The position numbers were made by a program, and so were the translations under genes. The notes beneath the pieces were generated by a model. The model made no database searches. It had not been told where the DNA came from and saw nothing but the letters and a program-made list of their open reading frames with translations. From positions 1 to 64,000 of the forward strand of contig NZ_FNGY01000016.1 in assembly GCF_900103665.1 (NCBI RefSeq): 64,000 nt of DNA, in the 5' to 3' direction. This stretch comes from Pedobacter steynii (GTDB lineage: Bacteria; Bacteroidota; Bacteroidia; Sphingobacteriales; Sphingobacteriaceae). Shown piece by piece: positions 53,170 to 61,717 of the stretch (within the stretch, counting starts at the first letter, position 1; every line of letters begins with the position of its first letter).

Positions 53170-54600
53170 TTAAGACTCAGCCAGCATTTTATGCATAAAC
53201 CTGAGGATAATAAACTCTGCCGGACGAACAGCGGCCATACCGATTTCGACGATCATCCTTCCCTCCCAGAGGTCGAGCTCTGTCATCGTTTCCCCAAGTC
53301 CGATGTGTACAAAAAAGGCTTCTTTAGTGGAAGCGCCCATCAGTGCGCCTGATTTCCATTGCTGGGTCAGGTAGTTTTCGATCATCGATTTCACCCTTAC
53401 CCAGGTATTGCGGTCGTTGGGTTCAAAGACGAACTGTTCCGTTGCATTTTTCACAGATTCTTCGACCATACTGAAGAAGCGTCTTACCGGCACATAACGC
53501 CATTCATTGTCGTTTCCGGCCAATGTTCTCGCGCCCCAGATGATGGCCGGTCCACGGCCTGCAAAAGAGCGGATCACATTGATGGATTTACCCGCCTGAG
53601 CATCTACATTGAGCCCCATTTGCTCGCTATGCGTAACGAGGTACTGCGGCCGGATGGCATTGGCAATATTGATATTCGCCGGTGCTTTCCATACGCCGCG
53701 CGCATTATCCACCTGTGCATATACCCCAACCATCGCCACAGAAACAGGCAATAACATCTGGATATTCGTAATTGCACTTTTAGCCTGAAAATATTGTGCA
53801 TTTTTTGTCGCCAGCAACTCAGAGAGTTTCGTTACGCCGGCAATGCCTGTTATTTTAACCAGATCATCGTTGTCTTTAGACTGATCTCCGACTACTTTAT
53901 AGTTATAATCGACTCCTGAATATATTTTCGGGAAATATACCGCAGCGTATTTCAGAAAATCGGTAGGGCCTGATAAGGTATCACGCAGAGCCTTGATATC
54001 CAGTTCCCATTCTTCCAGATTGGCCACGTCATGGTAAACATCCAAAACGGTAAACCGGTCCTGCAGCTCTACACATTGCTGAATCGCCTGGGTATGGATG
54101 TCGTAATAATCTGTCAGCGTTGCCAGGTTAACCGAATCCGGAAAGACCAGTAAGGTAACCTCATTAATTTTAGCCACCTGTTTTAGTCCGGCCGACAAGT
54201 CTGCCGCCATCACCAACCCTCCGGTATCCGTATAATTCCCTACAGAAGTGATCCAGCAGGCCCCTCCACCGTTTCCGAAAAACAGCTGCAGGGAGTAATA
54301 CATGAGAAATTTAGACCGCTTCGTTTCGTCAATCTTCCCATTCACCTCATTTTTACCGGCAGTGGTATCAAAAACGACCGTCAGGCTTTCCTTTTCAGGA
54401 TCAGGGTAGCCAAAAAACTGTTCATACTGCAACAGGGATTCGATGCGCCAGGGCTTATTTTTCAGGTCATCGGTCTCTTTCCATTGCGCTTTTTCGGTAT
54501 AACCGATAAATGCCGGAATAGCTGTTTCTACTGATGCAATAGAAGGTGGGAGATGCGGAATTTCCTCAATATAAACTCCCGGAGTTTTATAATCTTGCAT
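53170..54600 (-). CDS. Contractile tail sheath protein
   Basis: A 476-residue sheath protein. The start YKTPGVYIEEIPHLPPSI is the family hallmark, followed by VETAIPAFIGYTEKA. The C-terminal part has SFAGRGPAIIWGARTL, YVPVRRFFSMVEESV, and LVEIGMAAVRPAEFIILRF-like end (MAAVRPAEFIILRFMHKM), the conserved domain of contractile sheaths. Only one sheath gene exists here, whereas the Serratia Afp cluster has three. It contracts to drive the tube into a target cell. Confidence 0.95.
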   Translation of the reverse strand: MQDYKTPGVYIEEIPHLPPSIASVETAIPAFIGYTEKAQWKETDDLKNKPWRIESLLQYEQFFGYPDPEKESLTVVFDTTAGKNEVNGKIDETKRSKFLMYYSLQLFFGNGGGACWITSVGNYTDTGGLVMAADLSAGLKQVAKINEVTLLVFPDSVNLATLTDYYDIHTQAIQQCVELQDRFTVLDVYHDVANLEEWELDIKALRDTLSGPTDFLKYAAVYFPKIYSGVDYNYKVVGDQSKDNDDLVKITGIAGVTKLSELLATKNAQYFQAKSAITNIQMLLPVSVAMVGVYAQVDNARGVWKAPANINIANAIRPQYLVTHSEQMGLNVDAQAGKSINVIRSFAGRGPAIIWGARTLAGNDNEWRYVPVRRFFSMVEESVKNATEQFVFEPNDRNTWVRVKSMIENYLTQQWKSGALMGASTKEAFFVHIGLGETMTELDLWEGRMIVEIGMAAVRPAEFIILRFMHKMLAES

Positions 54601-54642
54601 AACAAATGTTATTTAGTTTAAAATTTTAAATACATTTTTAGA

Positions 54643-55965
54643 TTAAGGTGCCAATGGAAACAGGGTTGATTCCTGCACCATGATATCACTATACAGTTTA
54701 TTATTTTCAAAGGTTAAAGTCTGATAAGGTTCTGGGTTGGGCAGGTAATACAAGCTGTTATCGGGCTTACGAAATAAGGTCTGGCTATAGGTCAGCGATC
54801 TCGGCTTTTTAGCAACGAGTGCCCCATTTTTGTAGAGTAGAAAATCCGGATGAAGACCTGATTTCAAATTCTTCCTGCGGTTATTGATGTAACGCCAAAA
54901 GGACGGTTTGCTTTTAAAATTGAGCTCAAATACCGGCGGAAGCGGGTTTACGGTCTGATCAGGTTGTTTCCTCGTGATCAGACGGCCAAGATTGTCGATC
55001 AGGTTATACGCCGGTACCGATGTTTTCACTTTCATTACAATCAGCGCGAGGCTGTCCCTGATCTCCTGTTCATCCTGGTAAAAGAGGAGTTTATGGGTTT
55101 TGTTATAACCTCCGTTTCCGGTTACCTTGAGGCTATACACCATTTTATCTGTGATTGCAGCGGCCGGAATCTGTAATACTTTTTTAGGATCTATGGCCAG
55201 CTGAACTTTACGAAAGGGCTGGCTTCCTTTAAACTGATATTTATCGATGGTATTCCCATCTTTATCTTTGAGCAGGAAGTCTGCTTTGGTAACTGCACTG
55301 CCTTTTGGGAAGGCATAATAGAAGTTGAGCGGCAATAGCAACCTGTCATTTTCATTGGCAAAGGCCTTGCCGGACAAGGAAATCCATTGTACCGCATCGG
55401 CATCGTCTTTATAAAACTCCCGGTAGTCATTGGCCGCGAATTTGGTCAGCTCCCCCTGTTCGTAAGTTGCACCTGCATCAAACGCGGTAATATCGGCAGA
55501 TAAAAAAGGAAAAACTCTTGGCCCCGTCACGGTATTCTCATTAGAGAAGTAATAAACAGCCGGCAAAACTCTTTCCATTTTAGCATTCGTAAAACCATCC
55601 AGACGCTGACTTTTCTTAACTGCCAAGACGGAGATACACAAATCATCGGGTAAAGTAAACTTAGGTTCATAAACAACCGTTCCTCCAGGTAATTTCTTAG
55701 AGATTACCTGAACGGCTACTTTAAATCCGGCATAAGCAGGGATTAATTTCAAATGATAATTATCAAACAGTACCTTGGTTTTTTCGGGTATCTCAAAAGC
55801 AATTTCATCTTCTATATTTTCGGCATCGCCATCAAAGCGTTGCTTTAAAAAGTTCAACCGGTCGGCCTGTGCGGGAAAATCAAATATGCTCTTCCCCTCT
55901 TTATCTGTCAGATAAAATTCATGCAGCAGTCGCATTTCAAATAAGATCTTATAAACCGTATTCAT
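54643..55965 (-). CDS. Unknown eCIS-associated protein
   Basis: A 440-residue soluble protein between the cap and sheath genes. It begins VYKILFEMRLLHEFYLTD, and has AYAGFKVAVQVISK, a YYFSNENTVTGPRVFPFLS stretch, and beta-rich parts later (LLLPLNFYYAFP, YSLKVTGNGGYNKTH). No family is recognised. Its start overlaps the DUF4255 stop by one base. The position beside DUF4255 suggests a distal-end part of the particle (cap adaptor type), but a soluble accessory protein is equally possible. Confidence 0.65.
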   Translation of the reverse strand: MNTVYKILFEMRLLHEFYLTDKEGKSIFDFPAQADRLNFLKQRFDGDAENIEDEIAFEIPEKTKVLFDNYHLKLIPAYAGFKVAVQVISKKLPGGTVVYEPKFTLPDDLCISVLAVKKSQRLDGFTNAKMERVLPAVYYFSNENTVTGPRVFPFLSADITAFDAGATYEQGELTKFAANDYREFYKDDADAVQWISLSGKAFANENDRLLLPLNFYYAFPKGSAVTKADFLLKDKDGNTIDKYQFKGSQPFRKVQLAIDPKKVLQIPAAAITDKMVYSLKVTGNGGYNKTHKLLFYQDEQEIRDSLALIVMKVKTSVPAYNLIDNLGRLITRKQPDQTVNPLPPVFELNFKSKPSFWRYINNRRKNLKSGLHPDFLLYKNGALVAKKPRSLTYSQTLFRKPDNSLYYLPNPEPYQTLTFENNKLYSDIMVQESTLFPLAP

Positions 55966-56570
55966 CAGTTGTGCCCGGATAAAGTGGATATATTGGTTTC
56001 TATTTCTTCGATCAACGGTACTTCTCTCACGGTAGCATGTTCAGAGATGGCTACCAGTCTGAGTTTATACATGGCAAAAGGAACCTGTCGTCCGCCCAGT
56101 GAGCCCCATAAATGGTTGATCTGCTCGAAAGTGAGTGTATATAGTTCCATGGTAAAGGTAAGGTCTTCGGTATCGCTGGGATCTGTTGATCCTCCGCTTC
56201 CCGAACTCGCAGAAGCGAATGAGGTTTTGCTCTGCAGGAAACGGATCACAGCAGAAAGTCTTTTGAGTGCCAGGACATAGCCATCGCCAAAATAATTACA
56301 GCTCAATAGCACGTACAGGTTTAAGTAGACCGGGGCATTTTCATAAATCGCCGTTCCGGAAGGGAAACGTTTTAAAGGAGATTGATTTTTGAGGGTGCTT
56401 TCTTCTTCAATGTTGACCAGACTGATGACAATGCTATCGGTCAGACTGGTGCCACTTGCTGTTTCCGACAAACCGATATTGTCAATGATGACATTCGCAG
56501 CATTGTCGCCCTTAGCAATAAGGTAACTGGTCAGTTCTGATTTTAACAATTGGAGCGTCTTGTCAATCAT
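55965..56570 (-). CDS. DUF4255 tail terminator/cap protein (Afp16-like)
   Basis: A 201-residue protein of the DUF4255/Pvc16 family. It has LQLLKSELTSYLIAK at the start, then IVISLVNIEEESTLKN near residue 47, VYLNLYVLLSCNYF, and ALKRLSAVIRFLQSK (the most conserved part), and ends in QINHLWGSLGGRQVPFAMYK (partial). It caps the distal end of tube and sheath. It is the first gene of the structural operon, which begins about 75 bases after the terminator of the LuxR gene. Confidence 0.9.
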   Translation of the reverse strand: MIDKTLQLLKSELTSYLIAKGDNAANVIIDNIGLSETASGTSLTDSIVISLVNIEEESTLKNQSPLKRFPSGTAIYENAPVYLNLYVLLSCNYFGDGYVLALKRLSAVIRFLQSKTSFASASSGSGGSTDPSDTEDLTFTMELYTLTFEQINHLWGSLGGRQVPFAMYKLRLVAISEHATVREVPLIEEIETNISTLSGHN

Positions 56571-56643
56571 GGCTAAATAATTATCAGATTAAAGCTCCGC
56601 AAGTTTTGGGGTAACTACAATAGCTACCATTAGTCATTTGTAT

Positions 56644-56682
56644 CAAAAAAGATACCCGCAATTCCTAAGTGGATGCGGGTAT
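56644..56682 (-). terminator. Terminator between regulator and eCIS operon
   Basis: ATACCCGCA at 56652-56660 and TGCGGGTAT at 56674-56682 form a 9-bp stem. On the minus strand the stem is followed by a T-run (complement of the A-run at 56645-56650). It ends the LuxR transcript, so the structural operon needs its own promoter in the 56571-56643 region. Confidence 0.7.
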
Positions 56683-56713
56683 TGATTTGTAAGATCATGA
56701 TGGTTTCTTTTGA

Positions 56714-57457
56714 TTAAATGATATGAAATGACATGGCGAATTTCGTAAGCTGACAGAGGTTATTTATTTCCAGCTTTCTAATGATATTCTTCCGGTGATT
56801 GTTAACCGTATGCGTAGATATGTACAGGATCATGGAGATCTCACAACTGCTTTTCCCCTCCACAATCAACTTGATGATCTCTTTTTCCCTTTTGCTTAAC
56901 AATTCAAAGCGGCTATGGTATTTTTGCGCATAATCTGCTTCTTCAAGGCTTTCTGATCCGCAGCCGGAGATGTTCAGCTCAAAAGCATAATGAAACAATA
57001 TCGGAGAAACTTCTGTTTCAGCGGAGGATGTTTTAGCGGAAGATGTTTCAGCGGAGCAACAAAGCCTGGAGGTCGAGAAGTGCCATTTATAATCCGATTT
57101 TTTTGACGGCCTCAAACGTTGAAAAAAGAAATGAACCTTCCAATGCTCCTTTTCCCGGATGGCATCAAACAAGTCCGGTTCGATGACAAGATCATCTTCC
57201 GGAGGAAAGAAAAATTCAAAGTAAGCCAGCCAAAGCCGATGTGCTTCTTTATCGTTTTGGTTCAGGAGCCTCGATTCTACTTGATTGGCATAATTACTTA
57301 CCATTACTTTTTGATTATCTACCAGCACATTTCCAAGAAAGTAATCGCCAATTTCAGTTGCATGAAATTTCTTTTGCATGATCAGGCTAATGACATGATG
57401 CATTTGTTCCGGGCAAGTCCCCACCTGCTCAACCGGAATAGAATGTACTAGATTCAT
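56714..57457 (-). CDS. LuxR-type regulator of the eCIS locus
   Basis: A 247-residue protein from ATG 57457 (MNLVHSIPVEQVG). The N-terminal part is PAS-like in layout, as in the regulator at 9963, but diverged. The C-terminal LuxR helix-turn-helix reads LLSKREKEIIKLIVEGK, then ISMILYISTHTVNNHRKNI. A repeat insertion, SAETSSAKTSSAE, lies near residue 140 and comes from three related 15-base units at about 57017-57061. Adjacent to the structural operon on the same strand but separated by a terminator, it is the likely regulator of eCIS expression. Confidence 0.8.
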   Translation of the reverse strand: MNLVHSIPVEQVGTCPEQMHHVISLIMQKKFHATEIGDYFLGNVLVDNQKVMVSNYANQVESRLLNQNDKEAHRLWLAYFEFFFPPEDDLVIEPDLFDAIREKEHWKVHFFFQRLRPSKKSDYKWHFSTSRLCCSAETSSAKTSSAETEVSPILFHYAFELNISGCGSESLEEADYAQKYHSRFELLSKREKEIIKLIVEGKSSCEISMILYISTHTVNNHRKNIIRKLEINNLCQLTKFAMSFHII

Positions 57458-57854
57458 AGGGTATGATTCTTTAGTAAGCGTACTGCACAACACCCATGTA
57501 TTGTAAATTGTTTTTAATTTCTTTTTAAAAATAAATTTGTTTTTAAAACGCAGACAACAGACACATACATCTATATTTCAAGTCATTACATCATAGAATT
57601 AAAATCAACCGCTTCCTTAAAACGTTTTACAATCGCCGCTTAGCGAAAATCGGGAGCTCTTTAACTCACATCATCACCAATGCAAATGCGCTAAAACCCA
57701 ACATGGCCCATGGGGCATTATGAATGGTTCCCAAAATAGATCGGGAGGCTATTGGCAAATTCAGATGCTTCTGTTGCTGTTGCGATCATGTAATTTTGCT
57801 CAATGCTTTACCGGCGATAAAATTCCGGATACGCCGGACTGAGAACAGCTTGTT
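57458..57854. other. Upstream region with a membrane-protein remnant
   Basis: This 397-base region holds the upstream sequence of the LuxR gene. On the minus strand 57666-57788 reads KHLNLPIASRSILGTIHN and then WAMLGFSAFALVMM and a stop, which looks like the last two membrane parts of a lost protein. Nothing else is supported. Confidence 0.4.
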
Positions 57855-58154
57855 CTATTCCTGATAATCAGTGATGATATAAGTAATTCCATTGCTGTCC
57901 AGGTAACTTTTCAGCACTTCCAACCCTGTCCATAGAAAAGAAGCAGCAAACTGACAGATGTAGATTCCATCTATTTCAAATATGACAATCAGGTTGGGCA
58001 TCTGCCCTTTATTTTCCGGATGTCTGAATTGCCGGTTTTCCTTACCTTGAAAACTATATTTTTTTTCAAAATACGGATTCCGTTCCAGCAGGCCAGCAAT
58101 CTCCTGAATTTGTCCGGTAGTAAAATCAGCCTTTATTTTATACTCAAAACCCAT
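57855..58154 (-). CDS. Unknown small protein
   Basis: A 99-residue soluble protein. It begins MGFEYKIKADFTTGQIQEI and has a strand-rich middle (MPNLIVIFEIDGIYICQF) and a C-terminal helix (TGLEVLKSYLDS). It could be a small alpha/beta protein. I do not recognise the family. It is 44 bases downstream of a methyltransferase on the same strand and may be cotranscribed with it. Confidence 0.6.
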   Translation of the reverse strand: MGFEYKIKADFTTGQIQEIAGLLERNPYFEKKYSFQGKENRQFRHPENKGQMPNLIVIFEIDGIYICQFAASFLWTGLEVLKSYLDSNGITYIITDYQE

Positions 58155-58198
58155 TTCTTTTAATTTTCGGAAGGAGAATATTTCTCCAATGTGCCTGA

Positions 58199-58936
58199 TT
58201 AATGTTCTTTTATTGCGGCGACCATCAAAAAAATCGGCCTGCGTTTTTCATCTTTCATCTCCGGATAAGCGATTAATGTTTCTTCAGCGGGCTTTGGCTC
58301 AGAAATCCTTCTCAAACGAAATTGGGAATCGATCAGTGCATTAAAGACCGTTTCCACTGTCCTATGGTATTTAGTAACCGTATGACCGAGAAAACTTGTT
58401 CGTCTGATTCCTTCCTCCTGATAATGGTCTAATGGCCAGTGCAAGCGGTTTCCAGCCTCATCTACATACCAGTCCTGCTCAGGCCTGGAGGTAAATACAG
58501 GATGTTCCTGTGAAAAAATAAAATGTCCGCCTGGTTTAAGGCAATGGTTTATTTTCCGGCAGATCAGGCTAAAATCTTTCACATAATGAAATGCAAGGGA
58601 GCTGATCACGACATCAAACTCCTCCTTAGAAAAGTCGATGTCTTCGATTGCCATCTGACGGTATTCGATATCAAGGCCAACAGATTTATTTTCCGCAGTT
58701 TCCAGCATCTTCTCCGAAAGGTCAATTCCAACCACTCTTTTTGCGCCTTGTTGTTTCGCATAGATACAATGCCAGCCAAAACCACAGCCCAGGTCAAGAA
58801 CTGATTTCCCTTCAAAATCAGGCAGCATTTTTTGCAATACCTGCCATTCCCCTGCAGCATTTAATCCTTCAACAGAACGTGGCATATTGCCATAGCTGAC
58901 AAAGAAACCGGGATCGTCATATTTATTTTCTTTCAT
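58199..58936 (-). CDS. Class I SAM-dependent methyltransferase
   Basis: A 245-residue methyltransferase from ATG 58936 (MKENKYDDPGFFVSYG); the frame extends 17 codons upstream without family likeness. Motif I is VLDLGCGFGWHCIYA near residue 46, motif II is VVGIDLSEKML, and motif III is FDVVISSLAFHYVKDF. The substrate is unknown; the family includes small-molecule methyltransferases. A full-length gene of this class contrasts with the decayed one at 26184. Confidence 0.9.
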   Translation of the reverse strand: MKENKYDDPGFFVSYGNMPRSVEGLNAAGEWQVLQKMLPDFEGKSVLDLGCGFGWHCIYAKQQGAKRVVGIDLSEKMLETAENKSVGLDIEYRQMAIEDIDFSKEEFDVVISSLAFHYVKDFSLICRKINHCLKPGGHFIFSQEHPVFTSRPEQDWYVDEAGNRLHWPLDHYQEEGIRRTSFLGHTVTKYHRTVETVFNALIDSQFRLRRISEPKPAEETLIAYPEMKDEKRRPIFLMVAAIKEH

Positions 58937-59056
58937 CTTGGATGGGTTAAGGGCTTCAAAAAAGGGAAAGCTTTCAAAATTTAACACTAGCTTTAATAAA
59001 CAAAGATGCTCATCATTTGTTGAGTATCCATCTATTTATTTAAAACCAAACCCTAC

Positions 59057-59509
59057 ATGAAAACAATTCTCAGTTTCACAATTACGCTATTTTCTATGGC
59101 ATTATTGAGTTGCAACAGTCAAAAGGCCGGAAACAATTCACAACAACAGGTCAATCCGGATGCCAAAGTAATGGTTGGTGGCGACAAAGATGAGCATGGC
59201 TGTAAACCTTCTGCCGGTTATCAATGGTCGGCCATAAAACAGGAATGCATACGTCCATTTGAACTATCAGACAAGTTGAAAGACCTGACAGACGATACGA
59301 TGGCCGCTTTCCTCCTCTTCTCTGAAAATAAAAAACAAGTCGAGATTTTTGCAAAGGACTTTAAAACCCCATTGGTGATTAGCGCTTCCGAAAATGAGGT
59401 GTATATCTCCACGGATAAAATTTACAAACTACAAAAGGACGCACAAAATCATTGGGTGCTGTATAAAAATGAAGCTGGGAAAGAAAAAGCAATTCTACAA
59501 CAGGGCTAA
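59057..59509 (+). CDS. Small lipoprotein
   Basis: A 150-residue protein with a lipoprotein leader: MKTILSFTITLFSMALLSCNS places the lipobox LLSC with the cysteine at residue 19 (the leader is given only in part). The mature part has GCKPSAGYQWSAIKQEC near residue 50, a strand-rich middle (FAKDFKTPLVIS), and ISTDKIYKLQKD. It is probably attached to the envelope. No family known to me; the two cysteines after the lipobox may form a disulfide. Two hairpins follow. Confidence 0.75.
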   Translation: MKTILSFTITLFSMALLSCNSQKAGNNSQQQVNPDAKVMVGGDKDEHGCKPSAGYQWSAIKQECIRPFELSDKLKDLTDDTMAAFLLFSENKKQVEIFAKDFKTPLVISASENEVYISTDKIYKLQKDAQNHWVLYKNEAGKEKAILQQG

Positions 59510-59529
59510 GCACATCTCTAAAAAAACAG

Positions 59530-59583
59530 GTTTCCTTCGGGAAACAAACCGCCCGCTGAAATTCTCATTTCAGCGGGCGGTTT
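59530..59583. terminator. Tandem hairpins, bidirectional terminator
   Basis: First, GTTTCC and GGAAAC at 59530-59545 form a 6-bp stem with a UUCG loop. Second, AAACCGCCCGCTGAAAT at 59546-59562 and its perfect complement at 59567-59583 form a 17-bp stem. T and A runs flank it on both sides. It ends the convergent lipoprotein and gamma-glutamyltransferase genes. Confidence 0.8.
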
Positions 59584-59600
59584 CGTAAAAAAGATCAGGT

Positions 59601-61490
59601 TTACCAGGCGATGCCGTAATCTTCACCATGGTTGCTTGATCCGCCCCAGAAACTACCATGTTTCCAGTCGAAATAAATGGCATTGATTGGTCCGCTGGTA
59701 CGGTCAGAAAAACTTAAGGTATATCCCATTCTCTTTAGCTCTTCCCTTGCGGTGGCTGTAGTATTGCTATTTAACAGAATCTGACCCGGTTTAGGCTTTC
59801 GGTCTTCCGTTTTTGTACCTCCCAATGATAACCATAGCTGATTGGTATTGATATTTGCTGCTTCTGAAGCCTGTTGAACATTCATCCCAAACTCCGTCAC
59901 ATTTAAAAAGAATTGCAATAAATTCTGATCCTGCGTATCTCCACCCTGTACAGCTGAAGACAAAAAAGGCTTTCCATCTTTTAATGCAAGTGATGGCGAC
60001 AGCGTTACCCTTGGTCTTTTTCCCGGGGCAAGAACATTGAAAGGGTTCAATGTGGAATCCAATACAAAGCTTTGCATGCGCTGGCTCATCCCTATTCCTG
60101 TTTCACCAGCAATACAAGCCGGAAGCCAGCCACCACTTGGGGTTACAGAGACCACCCAGCCCTCTTTATCAGCCGCTTCTATAGAGGTGGTTCCTGCCCA
60201 TAACCGTTCATGGTACACCTCCTCCGGCGAATTGTTCAGTTGACCAAGATCGTGCTTAGGCGCAAAATTTCTTTTGTTGGTATCCAGTTCATACCCTCTT
60301 TTTTTAAGGAGGTTCAGGTAGGGATTCACCTTACCTTCAAATGGATATGGATTTCCGGGACCGATATCTGGATTGTTTTTATCGAACTGAATCAATTGAG
60401 CCCTTTGTTTGGCGTATTCCTTACTCAACAAGCCTTTAATCGGCCCTTTAGGATTGGTTGCAGGGTCGCCATAGTAAAAATCACGGTCTGCGAAGGAAAG
60501 GTTCATCGCCTGATATAGGGTATGAATATATTTCGGGCTATTGTAGCCCATTCCTTTAAGGTCAAAATTTTCCAGGATATTTAAAGCCTGTAACATTGCC
60601 GGCCCTTGTGTCCATTGCTGTAATTTATAGACATCCACACCTTTATAATTTACGGTCAGGGCTTCTTCTTCCAGGGGCTTCCATCTGGCAAGGTCTTCCA
60701 TGGTAATCAAGCCTCCCTGCTCCCGGCAACCACGTACAAATTCTTTGGCGATATCACCTTTATAGAAGCGGTCGTAAGCAGCCATTAAAGCTTGTTTCCT
60801 ATTCTTTCCTTGTTTAAGGGCTGTTTTTTCTGCCTCCACCATTTTAGTTAGCGTGGCTAGTAAATCCTTTTGTACAAAGATCTCCCCTGCTTCCGGAGCT
60901 TCTCTTTTTTCTCCCTGATGGGTCAGAAATACCTTTTTACTATAAGGCCACTGTTTGATCAGATCCTTTCCACGTTCCATGCTGTTTGCGGCTTGTGCTT
61001 CGATCGGATAACCTGCAGCCATTTCCATTGCCGGGGCAAGTACCTGTTCCAGACTAAGGGTTCCATAATTGATCAGCATATAGATGAGTCCTCCCGGTGT
61101 ACCCGGTGTAGTCGCGGCCAGGGCACCATATTCCGGGGGGAAGTTATACCCTTTATTTTTAAAGAAATCTACCGTTGCACCCGTTGGTGCCACGCCCATG
61201 GCATTAATGGCAATGACCTTTTTAGTTTTAGGATTATAGATCAATACCTGGGTTTCTCCACCCCAGCTTAAGGTATCCCACATCGTGCAGGTTGCAGCGA
61301 GCATCGCACAGGCCGCATCAACGGCATTTCCCTTTTTTTGAAAGGTCATTGCCCCTGCTGTGGCCGCTAAAGGTTTACCCGTAATGGCCACCCAGTTGCG
61401 GCCATGCAATACTGGCTTTTGCGTTTGTTGTGCAGACAATGGCAATATAGACGCTGCCGAAAGGAACAATGCGGAGAATAAGTGTTTCAT
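59601..61490 (-). CDS. Gamma-glutamyltransferase family protein
   Basis: A 629-residue exported protein with a signal peptide cleaved near SAQQ. It has the GGT large-subunit parts: GNAVDAACAMLAATC near residue 55, GALAATTPGTPGGLIYML, and YKGVDVYKLQQWTQGPAML (parts). The self-processing threonine region is WAGTTSIEAADKEGW, with T434 and T435. The family consensus is T-T-H, but here it is T-T-S. The C-terminal part has MSQRMQSFVLD and NPFNVLAPGKRPRVTLSPSL (parts). Such enzymes cleave glutathione or gamma-glutamyl peptides in the periplasm. The change from His to Ser leaves the catalytic status open. Confidence 0.8.
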   Translation of the reverse strand: MKHLFSALFLSAASILPLSAQQTQKPVLHGRNWVAITGKPLAATAGAMTFQKKGNAVDAACAMLAATCTMWDTLSWGGETQVLIYNPKTKKVIAINAMGVAPTGATVDFFKNKGYNFPPEYGALAATTPGTPGGLIYMLINYGTLSLEQVLAPAMEMAAGYPIEAQAANSMERGKDLIKQWPYSKKVFLTHQGEKREAPEAGEIFVQKDLLATLTKMVEAEKTALKQGKNRKQALMAAYDRFYKGDIAKEFVRGCREQGGLITMEDLARWKPLEEEALTVNYKGVDVYKLQQWTQGPAMLQALNILENFDLKGMGYNSPKYIHTLYQAMNLSFADRDFYYGDPATNPKGPIKGLLSKEYAKQRAQLIQFDKNNPDIGPGNPYPFEGKVNPYLNLLKKRGYELDTNKRNFAPKHDLGQLNNSPEEVYHERLWAGTTSIEAADKEGWVVSVTPSGGWLPACIAGETGIGMSQRMQSFVLDSTLNPFNVLAPGKRPRVTLSPSLALKDGKPFLSSAVQGGDTQDQNLLQFFLNVTEFGMNVQQASEAANINTNQLWLSLGGTKTEDRKPKPGQILLNSNTTATAREELKRMGYTLSFSDRTSGPINAIYFDWKHGSFWGGSSNHGEDYGIAW

Positions 61491-61717
61491 AAAAATCTAT
61501 AAGTACTTAAAATTACTTAATTTTGAAAGAAGCCCAAAGAACAATAACTAGTGGCTTGTCACAATATAGCTACCGGTTGCTGTGCGTTATCGGCCATAAG
61601 CTGTCCGCTAATGGACAGTAAAAACAGCCAATACTGTTAATCCGCTTATTTAAAGCACTATAGCAACCCACTTAAAAATGGCATACGATTCGTTTATAGG
61701 AAATCAAATCAAGAGCT

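Noticed and set aside
27111..56570. Contractile prophage or type VI secretion system
   Set aside because: No capsid, terminase, portal, lysis or integrase genes were found, and no TssJLM membrane complex; the ATPase plus DUF4255 plus DUF4157 set fits eCIS.
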